Assembly (NCBI GenBank): GCA_020344415.1
Contig: CP070825.1
Span: forward strand, 2,688,325-2,752,324
Direction: 5' to 3'
Source of the DNA: Candidatus Aminicenantota bacterium
GTDB taxonomy: Bacteria > Acidobacteriota > Aminicenantia > Aminicenantales > Aminicenantaceae
Length of the DNA stretch: 64,000 bases
Each line of letters starts with the position of its first letter. The stretch's first letter is position 1. This document shows positions 27,900-35,905 of the stretch, piece after piece. Under the pieces are notes generated by a model. That model saw nothing but the letters and a program-made list of their open reading frames with translations. It searched no databases and was not told where the DNA came from. The translations under genes and the position numbers were made by a program.

Positions 27900-28767
27900 T
27901 TTGTCTTCCTTTAAGCATCTCGACGGCAATCTCATCAATGCCCATGCGGTTCTCCTTTATATTCTCCGCTCCTAATTCTTTAATTTGGCGTAATGTCACA
28001 TCGAAATCAGAGCTTATAACCTGATGATTGTTTCCTTCCCTCAGATGACTCACTGCAGCTTCAAGTTTTATATCATCCTTCGCAAGCTTGAATAAAATTT
28101 TGCGCCATCTATCTGTCAGATCGTCTTTCGCCGTCCTTAGCCAAATCTCTCCCTCCTCAATAAAAGTCAGCTCATCAGCCAGCCTGCTGATCTCTGGCAA
28201 GATATGAGTCGTATAGAACATAGCCCTCTCCCCTGTTTCAAGGATCTCAAAGAGCACATCCTGCACCTCGGTTCTCACTACAGGATCAATTCCTGCGGTT
28301 GGCTCGTCCAGCAGAAGCAACTTGGGAGAATGTGCCAATGCAGATACTAAAGACAGCTTCACCCGGTTTCCTGTGGAGAGGTCTTTAGCTCTCTTGCTCA
28401 ATGGCAAATTGAACCGTTTGGCCAGCTCCTCTGCCCTTTGATGAGACCAGTTTGGATAAAAATGGGATAGGAAGCGAAGATTCTTCTCAGCAGTCCAGCG
28501 TTCATAGAAAACATGAACATCGCCAACATAGCCGATATCCAGCTTCCATTCAGGCTTGTTCAGGTTATTTTGTCGTCCGAAGACCTCTATTTCGCCAGAG
28601 TCCGGCTTTAACAAACCTACAAGGCACTGGATCGTTGTTGTCTTCCCTGCTCCATTAGGACCTACAAATCCGAGCACTGTCCCAGGCTCTAACTCAAAAT
28701 TAAGAGGGCCAAGCTTGAAATCCGGAAACGTTTTGACCACGTTAGTATACTTAAATGCTTCTGTCAC
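27883..28767 (-). CDS. ABC transporter ATP-binding protein, 294 aa
   Basis: Complete nucleotide-binding domain: Walker A GPNGAGKTT (about 35-43), signature-type LSTGNRVKLSLVSALAHSP (about 130-148), Walker B LLLLDEPTAGIDP, and a switch His in TTHILPE. The signature reads LSTGNR instead of LSGGQ, as in YtrB/CcmA-like ABC-2 ATPases. A C-terminal regulatory tail follows. It sits 11 bp after the GntR gene and overlaps the first membrane subunit, forming the regulator, ATPase, membrane subunit order of YtrA-type operons linked to envelope stress or antibiotic response. Confidence 0.9.
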   Translation of the reverse strand: MTEAFKYTNVVKTFPDFKLGPLNFELEPGTVLGFVGPNGAGKTTTIQCLVGLLKPDSGEIEVFGRQNNLNKPEWKLDIGYVGDVHVFYERWTAEKNLRFLSHFYPNWSHQRAEELAKRFNLPLSKRAKDLSTGNRVKLSLVSALAHSPKLLLLDEPTAGIDPVVRTEVQDVLFEILETGERAMFYTTHILPEISRLADELTFIEEGEIWLRTAKDDLTDRWRKILFKLAKDDIKLEAAVSHLREGNNHQVISSDFDVTLRQIKELGAENIKENRMGIDEIAVEMLKGRQNVEAS

Positions 28768-28778
28768 GATTTTCTCCT

Positions 28779-29165
28779 TTATCTCTTATTTATTTTTTTT
28801 CTTAAAATGAGATTAATGGCATTTATAACATCATCCTCCGACAATCCTTCTGCAAGAGCATTGGAAATCTGAGGACTTAGATTGTCCCTCAGCCTTTCTC
28901 TTGCCATTTTACTTTTTGCTTTTTCTGATAACCCTGAGACAAAAAATCCTTTCCTTTGCCTGGAACGTATGAGCCCTTCTCGCTCCAGGCTTTCATAGGC
29001 ACGCTGGACTGTAATCACACTGATGTGTTGTTCCCGGGCAAGTTTCCTGATCGAAGGAAGATCAATTCCCGCAGGAAGCTCGCCAGCCAGAATCTTCGCT
29101 CTAATCTGTCGAACAATTTGGCCTTGAAGAGGCTCACTCGACAAATCAGTCAAATTTAAAAGCAT
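28779..29165 (-). CDS. GntR-family regulator, YtrA-like, 128 aa
   Basis: A winged helix-turn-helix of the GntR type covers residues 10-75 (PLQGQIVRQIRAKILAGELPAG, LPSIRKLAREQHISVITVQRAY, LEREGLIRSRQRKGFFVSG). Only a short C-terminal helical tail follows, as in the YtrA subfamily, which usually represses its own ABC operon. Its ATG comes 7 bases after the stop of the small membrane peptide at 29173-29280, and the stop codon overlaps the GAGGT site used for this start. The palindrome at 29310-29332 is its likely operator. Confidence 0.9.
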   Translation of the reverse strand: MLLNLTDLSSEPLQGQIVRQIRAKILAGELPAGIDLPSIRKLAREQHISVITVQRAYESLEREGLIRSRQRKGFFVSGLSEKAKSKMARERLRDNLSPQISNALAEGLSEDDVINAINLILRKKINKR

Positions 29166-29172
29166 ATCGACC

Positions 29173-29280
29173 TCAAAGCATAATAATCAAAACTAAAATT
29201 AGAACTACAAAAATGAGCACAATCTGGCGCGCAAAACCTCTTTGTCTTCTTCTCAGCTTCTTCGCTTTAACTTCGATCAT
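29173..29280 (-). CDS. Small single-helix membrane peptide, 35 aa, first gene of GntR-ABC operon
   Basis: ATG at 29280 follows a perfect GGAGG with 6-bp spacing. The peptide has a basic N-terminus (MIEVKAKKLRRRQRGFARQ) and then one strongly hydrophobic helix (IVLIFVVLILVLIIML) to the end: a positive-inside single-pass membrane peptide. It lies between the operon promoter (29322-29350) and gntR, directly coupled to the latter. Its length places it below common annotation cut-offs. Possibly a small regulator or accessory subunit of the transporter; no family recognised. Confidence 0.65.
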   Translation of the reverse strand: MIEVKAKKLRRRQRGFARQIVLIFVVLILVLIIML

Positions 29281-29309
29281 CCTGTGCCTCCAGCATAAAT
29301 CTGTATATA

Positions 29310-29350
29310 TTGCTTATATACAATATAAGCAAAGGCCATTTTCATGTCAA
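29310..29350 (-). promoter_or_regulatory. Sigma-70-type promoter overlapped by a GntR operator palindrome
   Basis: On the minus strand TTGACA (29345-29350) and TATATT (29322-29327) are separated by exactly 17 bp. A perfect inverted repeat with 10-bp arms TTGCTTATAT/ATATAAGCAA and a 3-bp centre (29310-29332) covers the -10 element and the start region. Position and symmetry fit repression by the GntR protein encoded just downstream. Confidence 0.75.
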
Positions 29351-29386
29351 GTAAAAAAATAAAATTTTTTTGAGTATATGGGATGG

Positions 29387-29995
29387 CTATCTTTTTTTTG
29401 GCGTCTTCTTTTTTACACAGCCTACCACTCCGCCGATAACATGTGTACGAGTAATAATTCCTCCGACAGTTCCTCCTGTAGTTCGAAAAAAAACAAAATA
29501 GGGCTTTCCATGTCCATCTTTAAACCCGATCACTGCAGTATCCTTCCTGGACAGGACAATTCTTGTATCGAGTAGGGCTACCCTATTGTTTCCATTTAAT
29601 TCTAATGCTTGGATTCTAAATTGATGTTTTCTAACTCTGTCAACAGGTTCTATTGAAATCAAGTATTTCTTATCATGTAAACATAAAAGATGTGAAATCT
29701 CTCGTGATTTATATAGTCTCCATCTATGCTCATCTCCACTTATAAAGTTGACCTCTCTAAGGTTGAATATTTCTTTAATCTTTTTTAGCTCATCACTCGG
29801 GTTAGGCTTCGCTTTGATGATGGCTATTAATGTCGGCTGCAAGTAGGCATAGGGAAGGAAATAGGATAGATCATTTTCTCCCTTTCTGACGCCCTCAAAA
29901 AATCTAACCCTAATCTCAAGTGACGTGTAAGCTGAAAGGGAAACAAAAGAGAAACAAATCAAAAAAATACCAGCGAAGAATTTATTCTTTTTCAT
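29387..29995 (-). CDS. Hypothetical exported protein, 202 aa
   Basis: A signal peptide (residues about 1-22, MKKNKFFAGIFLICFSFVSL) is followed by a basic, beta-rich mature region. The C-terminus is Gly-rich and then strongly basic (TTGGTVGGIITRTHVIGGVV, then GCVKKKTPKKR). No domain recognised. It stands alone on the minus strand upstream of the GntR operon promoter; no close operon partner. Confidence 0.6.
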   Translation of the reverse strand: MKKNKFFAGIFLICFSFVSLSAYTSLEIRVRFFEGVRKGENDLSYFLPYAYLQPTLIAIIKAKPNPSDELKKIKEIFNLREVNFISGDEHRWRLYKSREISHLLCLHDKKYLISIEPVDRVRKHQFRIQALELNGNNRVALLDTRIVLSRKDTAVIGFKDGHGKPYFVFFRTTGGTVGGIITRTHVIGGVVGCVKKKTPKKR

Positions 29996-30186
29996 TTTAT
30001 CCCTATTAAATCATTCACTCAATATACAGTCGAAGTCACTCATTATTCCCTTTTCTATAAAATTTCTTCACCTTAACTTCTGATTGTTCTTACAACAGAC
30101 TTTTCATTCAAACACAGCCAACAAGAATATATATCGCAATCAATATAATAATCTTTTTTGAAACGGGCATAATAAATGGAGGGGAT

Positions 30187-30238
30187 AAAAAAAAAGAGGC
30201 TGCAGTTAATTCTTTGGGAGAAAAACCACAGGCCTCTT
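30187..30238 (-). terminator. Rho-independent terminator after small gene at 30275
   Basis: On the minus strand AAGAGGC(C)TG...CTGCAGCCTCTT forms a stem with one bulge and is followed by nine T residues, about 36 bp past the stop of the 65-aa gene. Confidence 0.65.
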
Positions 30239-30274
30239 AAAAGGCGAGAATTAATATCCTCTTCATGTGAAAAA

Positions 30275-30472
30275 TCAACTTTTCACAAGAGTGGATTGAT
30301 CGGAGGCTGTATCTGCTTTAGCCAACACATTCGATATTATTTCATACCCTGCTTTTTTTCCTATTTTAATCAGATCAACTGCAGCAGAGGGAACCATAAG
30401 ATTGAATGCGAAAAAGGTAAGCAGAACAGCCGCTAACAGAATCTCAACTTTTGTTCTGAGCTTCATCTTCAT
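30275..30472 (-). CDS. Small exported or membrane protein, 65 aa
   Basis: An AAGGAGGTAAT ribosome binding site precedes MKMKLRTKVEILLAAVLLTF. One hydrophobic helix (about 10-31) is followed by a short polar tail (IKIGKKAGYEIISNVLAKAD). Could be an exported peptide or a membrane-anchored small protein. A terminator at 30187-30238 closes a single-gene transcript. No family recognised. Confidence 0.6.
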   Translation of the reverse strand: MKMKLRTKVEILLAAVLLTFFAFNLMVPSAAVDLIKIGKKAGYEIISNVLAKADTASDQSTLVKS

Positions 30473-30761
30473 TACCTCCTTCTTGTTTATTTTCCATTTT
30501 AACCATCCACTATATTTCTAATGCAATAAGCGTGCCAACTCTGTTTATAGGGGGAAAATAGTAGTAAAAAAAGGAATTCTGTCCAAAAAAGTGGTCGTTT
30601 ACATTACAAACGGTGTACGCCAGCGAACACTACGCAAGCAACATCAATTTCAGTAAGACAGGATTTAAAGCAATTTCAGGATAGCTTCCTGATATTGCTG
30701 TAATAATAAAAAGTATCGGGATTTTTTATGAATAATTCAGGTTAACTGTGTTAGAAAAAAC

Positions 30762-31259
30762 TCATTTCTTTTTTATTTCAAATTTTTTCGTAAACGCCTC
30801 CATGAGCTTATCCCTATCCTTTCTGCTGTCCAGATACAAATGAAGATTGATGATTTCCTCAGCTGTTGCCGCTGCTATCGTGCCAATCCCCTTCTTGCCT
30901 TTGACTTCTAATTTCTCACCTTTTACATCTCCTACAAAGTTACTGAGCTCTCTTTCAACCAATGGACCCAGAATACCTTCAGGGCTCTCCGCGATAGCAA
31001 GTTTCAGGATCATCAGAAGCCTGTGGAATCGTTTGAAGAATACAAGATCGATTGATCCCTGGGCTTTGGCTCTTTTAGCGTCTGCCATTATTGCTTCAAG
31101 GGCATTATCAACCTCATTCTTCCCGCCTGAACCACTCTCTGCCATCTCCTGAAAAGTCATAATGACCTTATCCAAAAGAACATAGCCGTCTTTTTCAGCT
31201 ACAGATAAGTTCACGCAGAAAAAACTGATAAAAACCAATAGAGAAATTTTTCGGATCAT
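30762..31259 (-). CDS. Hypothetical exported protein of the second ECF operon, 165 aa
   Basis: A signal peptide (about 1-21, ending CVNLSVAEK) is followed by a helical mature domain. It overlaps the end of the putative anti-sigma gene by 65 bp, an unusually deep overlap but with an AAGGAGGAAGAGC site before its ATG. It is the last gene of the sigma, membrane protein, exported protein operon. Similar in size and helical character to the 2749-3288 product; homology not shown. Confidence 0.65.
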   Translation of the reverse strand: MIRKISLLVFISFFCVNLSVAEKDGYVLLDKVIMTFQEMAESGSGGKNEVDNALEAIMADAKRAKAQGSIDLVFFKRFHRLLMILKLAIAESPEGILGPLVERELSNFVGDVKGEKLEVKGKKGIGTIAAATAEEIINLHLYLDSRKDRDKLMEAFTKKFEIKKK

Positions 31260-31839
31260 GCTCTTCCTCCTTATTTTTCTTTAAATATTTTGTTAGAAAA
31301 TGGTGGAGTTTTTGTTCTTTTATGAGTATTTCAATCTTTCTTCTCAAATCAAATCGAGGAAGCTTTTTTTCATCCCAGATGAGTGCGGTTTCACTTGCAA
31401 GAGATTGTCTTGTTTTGGGAACTGAGAGATAGACTTTTCTTATCTCTTCTCCCAGAAAACGCGATTCGCTTGCTTTGTCTTTCATGCTCGCGTCACGACT
31501 CTCCGTTTCTTTACTTTTCATGAGGCTTTGAACGCCTGGTGCGCTCTGAAAGAATTGTTCAATGGCATTTATCTCATTTTTTTCCGAAGAAGAGAAAAAA
31601 ATGCTTATAAGCACAATAACCCCAGCAATAATAGCCAGCAATGCGGCTCGCAGGATAGGGACTGGCCTTCTCATCCAAAGAGGAAATAAAGTTTTTTTCT
31701 TAGCATCTGCACGAATCCGTGTGTCCATGCGAGAGTTAAAATCCACTTCACGAAAAATTTGGAGAGCTTCCTTTTCCTCCCGGCTAATAATTTTCTGAAT
31801 TTTGTTAAAATTATTTTTATTCTTATTATTTTTCATCAT
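31195..31839 (-). CDS. Putative anti-sigma factor, single membrane helix, 214 aa
   Basis: A cytosolic basic, Asn/Lys-rich N-terminus of about 70 residues is followed by a transmembrane helix at about 62-82 (ILRAALLAIIAGVIVLISIFF) and a periplasmic helical domain. The Cys/His zinc motif of ZAS anti-sigma factors is missing. The start overlaps the sigma gene end by 14 bp, so the anti-sigma role is assigned by position and topology. The membrane helix and coupling mirror the first ECF operon (8893-10330). Confidence 0.6.
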   Translation of the reverse strand: MMKNNKNKNNFNKIQKIISREEKEALQIFREVDFNSRMDTRIRADAKKKTLFPLWMRRPVPILRAALLAIIAGVIVLISIFFSSSEKNEINAIEQFFQSAPGVQSLMKSKETESRDASMKDKASESRFLGEEIRKVYLSVPKTRQSLASETALIWDEKKLPRFDLRRKIEILIKEQKLHHFLTKYLKKNKEEEHDPKNFSIGFYQFFLRELICS

Positions 31840-32377
31840 CGACCTCTCTCAGCTGATTCATTACAGCATGTCGAGCACGGTTTATTCTCGACATGACCGT
31901 TCCTTTTTTTATTCCTAGAGTTGAAGCAATCTCCTCATAAGAAAGATGTCCATATTCTTTCAAAACAAAGACTTCTCTGTTCTTTTTGGGCAGGCGATTG
32001 ATGGCCTCTTTTAGAGCTCGAAGTTGTTCGCTCTGAATGATTCGTTTTTCAGGCGTATTATTCTCCACCGAAGAATTATTCAATTTAAGCTGAAATAATC
32101 GTCTCAAACGCTTCTTCTTCACATAATCCAGACATGTATTCTTGGCAACTTTAAAGAGCCATCCTCTCGAAAGGTTGGAATTATCCAATGAATCGATCTT
32201 TCTGTGGGCTTTAAGAAAGACTTCCTGAGTCAATTCTTCTGCGTCCCAGGGGTCCTTGGAAAACCCCAAACAAATACGGAAAACACTTTCCTTATAACTC
32301 ATCAGATATTCAAAAATATTGGAATTATATCGTTCGTACCGCTTGGCCATATTTTTTTGATATATTTCCTTTTTCAT
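31826..32377 (-). CDS. ECF RNA polymerase sigma factor, 183 aa
   Basis: Region 2 is at about residues 25-90 (DPWDAEELTQEVFLKAHRKI, GWLFKVAKNTCLDYVKKK) and region 4 at about 125-175 (RLPKKNREVFVLKEYGHLSYEEIASTL, GTVMSRINRARHAV). The N-terminus MKKEIYQKNMAKRYERYNSN is basic; an internal Met at residue 10 is an alternative start. First gene of a three-gene operon. Upstream, GGAAT (minus strand) and GTCGTT about 17 bp apart could form an ECF-type promoter. Confidence 0.9.
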   Translation of the reverse strand: MKKEIYQKNMAKRYERYNSNIFEYLMSYKESVFRICLGFSKDPWDAEELTQEVFLKAHRKIDSLDNSNLSRGWLFKVAKNTCLDYVKKKRLRRLFQLKLNNSSVENNTPEKRIIQSEQLRALKEAINRLPKKNREVFVLKEYGHLSYEEIASTLGIKKGTVMSRINRARHAVMNQLREVDDEK

Positions 32378-32536
32378 TACTAATAAACGACCCAGAAACA
32401 GAAATATTCCATTTTTAGTTTAATTCATTTTAAGAAAAACAAAAATGAAGAACCTTAGATTTACAGAATCTGAATTATTCCATAGAGAATTCTGGGGGAT
32501 ATTTCAGGTGTTCAAAAGGAACAAAAACCTCTCAAG

Positions 32537-33760
32537 CTACATGACCTCCCTAAACAAATCTGCCAATCGCTTTATCCCCTCATCAATTTGCTCTTCACTC
32601 GGGTAGGAAAAATTCAATCTCAACGTATTCTTACCACTTCCATCAAAGTGAAACGCTGACCCCATGACATAAGCAACCTTTTTATCTACCGCTCTTGGAA
32701 ATAGCTCTTCTGCATCCAGATGCTCTGGCAAAGTGATCCACAAGAAAAGTCCCCCTTGAGGATGGGTCCAATCTATTCCAGCATCTTTTGGCATATAGTC
32801 CTCTAATGCTTGAAGCATGATATCGCGTTTCTTCCTGTAGGCATTTACAATTTTTTTGATATGGGGCTCTAGAAGCCCACGCCTGCAAAATTCATAGACA
32901 ACTGCTTGACTGAAAGGTGAAGTACACAAATCTGCAGCCTGTTTGGCCATAATGATCTTATCCATGATCGCCTTATTGGCGATTATCCATCCAATACGCG
33001 GGCCTGGTGAGAATATTTTAGAAAATGTGTGTAAAGTAAAAGCATAACCTCTCTTGTCCATCGCTCCTATCATAGGAGCCGATTGGCCCTCAAATCTCAG
33101 TTCACGATATGGGCTATCTTCCACAATTATCGTTTCAAATTCATAACACAAATCTAATAGTTTCTCTCTGCGCTCTAAAGTCATTGTTACGCCAGCGGGA
33201 TTTTGAAAATCAGGAACAACATAAATAAACTTTATGTTTTTTTCTTTTTTTGAATATTCCTTCAAAATCTCTTCGACTCTATCACTATTCATCCCTTCCT
33301 TATCTACAGGAACACCAATAAAATTTGCCCTGTAGCTGTTGAACGCCTGCAAAGCGCCGACATATGATGGAAGGCCAACAATTATGGGATCACCCGGATC
33401 AATAAATATTCTTCCAATCAGATCCAGGGCCTGTTGTGAGCCGGACACAATCATAATATTTTCTTTATCAATCTCAGCCTTTTCATCTTCCCTCATCCAA
33501 TTGACTATGAATTCAATCAGCCTTTCATCACCTTCAGTAGGCCCATATTGTAAAGCTTGTGGGCCTTCTCTTTCTAGTACTGTATTTGTAATATCTTTCA
33601 GCTCGTCAACAGGGAAAAGCCCCGGGTAAGGCAATCCTCCTGCAAACGAAATGACCCCAGGCTGTCTCGTGAACTTTAAAAGCTCACGGATTTCTGAGCG
33701 CTTTAATACTTTTGAGCTATCCGATAACAACCCGGGCAAAATGTCAGCAACTTTTTTCAT
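32537..33760 (-). CDS. PLP-dependent aminotransferase (class I/II, LysN/2-aminoadipate type), 407 aa
   Basis: Fold-type I aminotransferase: ISFAGGLPYPGLFPVDEL at the N-terminus, SGSQQALDLIGRIFIDPGD, PDFQNPAGVTM, ED-PYRELRF, and the cofactor Lys in TFSKIFSPGPRIGW (about residue 247). Substrate-carboxylate Arg in LRLNFSY near the C-terminus. The pattern matches the MocR-like aminotransferase group without the DNA-binding domain, which includes 2-aminoadipate, aromatic and branched-chain transaminases. Substrate cannot be narrowed further. Single gene, divergent from the activase at 34148 with a 387-bp intergenic region. Confidence 0.88.
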   Translation of the reverse strand: MKKVADILPGLLSDSSKVLKRSEIRELLKFTRQPGVISFAGGLPYPGLFPVDELKDITNTVLEREGPQALQYGPTEGDERLIEFIVNWMREDEKAEIDKENIMIVSGSQQALDLIGRIFIDPGDPIIVGLPSYVGALQAFNSYRANFIGVPVDKEGMNSDRVEEILKEYSKKEKNIKFIYVVPDFQNPAGVTMTLERREKLLDLCYEFETIIVEDSPYRELRFEGQSAPMIGAMDKRGYAFTLHTFSKIFSPGPRIGWIIANKAIMDKIIMAKQAADLCTSPFSQAVVYEFCRRGLLEPHIKKIVNAYRKKRDIMLQALEDYMPKDAGIDWTHPQGGLFLWITLPEHLDAEELFPRAVDKKVAYVMGSAFHFDGSGKNTLRLNFSYPSEEQIDEGIKRLADLFREVM

Positions 33761-34147
33761 GCTATTAAGCCTCCTGCCTTAAAAAAATGAATAATTGTTC
33801 CCCTTGCAGTATGATCTATGTATGACAATATCCATTAAATCGCTTATAGCTTCTATCATAGGGGAAAATTGTTGTCAATTCCATACAAAAACGTGTCAAT
33901 GCAGCATGAAAATGTCTGGTTATTAGCAAAATGAAAAGATCTATTTTCAACGTATGTTATATCTTTTCTAATTACCATATGAACCGCCTCTCATAAAATA
34001 TTCTTTAATATATTTATATGAACTTTACTTGTTTTAATTAATTTTTTTTACCTGCATGGTTCATCTTGCTGTTCATAAAAATTCAGGAGAATTACTTGTA
34101 AAATATCCTTCAAAATAATAACTTAATAAGCAGCTTAGGATCCGTCA
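33761..34147. other. 387-bp non-coding divergent region
   Basis: A/T-rich region between the aminotransferase (minus) and the activase (plus). I see no gene, RNA motif or cobalamin riboswitch box. An imperfect nested inverted repeat TTCCCC...TATGAT/ATCATA-GGGGAA (about 33800-33864) lies on the aminotransferase leader side and could be a regulatory or RNA structure. GGATCC is next to the activase start with no strong ribosome binding site. Confidence 0.5.
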
Positions 34148-35902
34148 ATGAAATACAGAATTAAAATTATCTCACATAATAAAACGATAATAGCTAAAGA
34201 AAATGAATTACTGGCAGATAAAATCCAAGAAGCAGGAATCAACATCAGCACATACTGCAATAAAAGGGGACTATGTGGGAAATGTTTAGTCGAAATAGTA
34301 GACGGAGAGCTTCCCTCGCCTAACGAGAAAGAAAATGTCCTTCTCGAACAAAGAAAATTGAGTAAAAATCACAGACTGGCATGCCTTTACAAAACCAAAG
34401 AGGATTTTAGCATAAATATTCCTCCGGGATCTCTAATCCAGGAAATAAATATTCTAACAACAGGGGTCCAACAGCAACTATCCATAGAGCCTGCAATCAA
34501 AAAGTACAATCTTCAATTTGCCAAGCCAGACATCTCTGCTCCTGACTCATGGATGGAATTATTTAGAACTCATCTTCAAAAAAAGAACTTAACTTTTCCA
34601 TTAAGTCTGCTAGACAAACTCCCAGATATTCTTGAAAAGAGCAAATATGACATAACTGCAGTTATCCATAAAGAGAATGAAATCCTGAATGTTGAACAGG
34701 GTGACACGACTATGCACAATTTTGGAATAGCCATTGATATTGGGACAACGACTTTGGTTGTAGAATTATTGGACCTAAACACTGGACAAACCATAGACAC
34801 GTCAACCGCTATGAACAGCCAGGTGAAATTCGGCGCAGATGTCGTATCCAGGATAAGCTATGCTTTTTTAAGCCAGAAAAATTTAGAGGAATTGAGGGAT
34901 TCTATTTTAAAAACATTAAATAAAATGATAATGCACATCTTGAAAAGAAAGCGGATTGACTCAAGCTATATCTATGAAATTATAGCAGCGGGTAATACCT
35001 CTATGAATCACCTTCTTTTGGGTATGCCAGTCAAGACACTTGCTGTGGCTCCTTTCAACTCGGTTTTTACTTGTTTGCCTGAACAATCTTCTCAAGATGT
35101 AGGATTTAATATCAATGAGAATGGAAAGGTCTATGTTTCGCCCAATATCAAAAGCTTTGTAGGAGGCGATGTATCCTCTGGACTGATTGCTTCTGACCTG
35201 GAAAATAAGAAAGGAAACTACCTATTCATAGATTTAGGAACAAATGGCGAATTAGTATTAAAAAAAGGAAATAAGTTCATGGCCACTTCTACTGCTGCTG
35301 GTCCTGCTTTTGAAGGAATGAATATAAGCTGCGGGATGCTCGCTCTTCCAGGAGCGATTTATAGAGCCGAATATAATAATAACTTAAAATTAACCACTAT
35401 AGAAAATGAACCAGCTTCAGGTATCTGCGGCACAGGGCTTATCGATTTGCTTGCCTTATTTCTAGAGAGAGGATTAATCACACCGAAAGGAACAATCCTT
35501 GATAAGGCAAAAAAAATTCATGTCACTGGCAACATTTATATCACACAAAAAGATCTGAGAGAGATGCAGCTGGCCATTGCTGCCATTAAGACAGGAATCC
35601 GAATGATTCTGCAGGAAAACCAGGTCTCCCTAAAACAACTCAACGGGATATTTATAGCAGGCGCTTTTGGTAATTACCTAAATATCAAAAACAGTATGAA
35701 AATAGGACTTCTCCCCCAAATAAACGAGAAAAAGGTGGTTTTCATAGGCAACTCATCCTTGGCTGGAGCAAAAGCATTATTGCTGTCATTACGGACAAGG
35801 AAAAAAATAGAATCCTTGGTTAAGAAAATTCAATATATTTCGCTGGCGTCAAAGCCATCATTTCAAGATAATTTTATTAGTGCTCTTGAATTTGAGAATT
35901 AA
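34148..35902 (+). CDS. Ferredoxin-ASKHA reductive activase of a corrinoid protein (RamA/RACo-like), 584 aa
   Basis: N-terminal [2Fe-2S] ferredoxin domain with ligands in YCNKRGLCGKC and RLACLYK (about residues 37-83). A linker follows, then an ASKHA ATPase domain (about 195-584) beginning FGIAIDIGTTTLVVELLDL and including AAGNTSMNHLLLG, FIDLGTNGELVL, SGICGTGLIDL and IFIAGAFGNYL. Known role of relatives: ATP-dependent one-electron reduction of Co(II) to Co(I) in corrinoid methyl-transfer proteins. It is intact, unlike its paralogue at 51277-53235, and may compensate for it or serve the corrinoid protein at 41084. It is convergent with the propeller gene, 3 bp apart. Confidence 0.9.
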   Translation: MKYRIKIISHNKTIIAKENELLADKIQEAGINISTYCNKRGLCGKCLVEIVDGELPSPNEKENVLLEQRKLSKNHRLACLYKTKEDFSINIPPGSLIQEINILTTGVQQQLSIEPAIKKYNLQFAKPDISAPDSWMELFRTHLQKKNLTFPLSLLDKLPDILEKSKYDITAVIHKENEILNVEQGDTTMHNFGIAIDIGTTTLVVELLDLNTGQTIDTSTAMNSQVKFGADVVSRISYAFLSQKNLEELRDSILKTLNKMIMHILKRKRIDSSYIYEIIAAGNTSMNHLLLGMPVKTLAVAPFNSVFTCLPEQSSQDVGFNINENGKVYVSPNIKSFVGGDVSSGLIASDLENKKGNYLFIDLGTNGELVLKKGNKFMATSTAAGPAFEGMNISCGMLALPGAIYRAEYNNNLKLTTIENEPASGICGTGLIDLLALFLERGLITPKGTILDKAKKIHVTGNIYITQKDLREMQLAIAAIKTGIRMILQENQVSLKQLNGIFIAGAFGNYLNIKNSMKIGLLPQINEKKVVFIGNSSLAGAKALLLSLRTRKKIESLVKKIQYISLASKPSFQDNFISALEFEN

Positions 35903-35905
35903 GCA

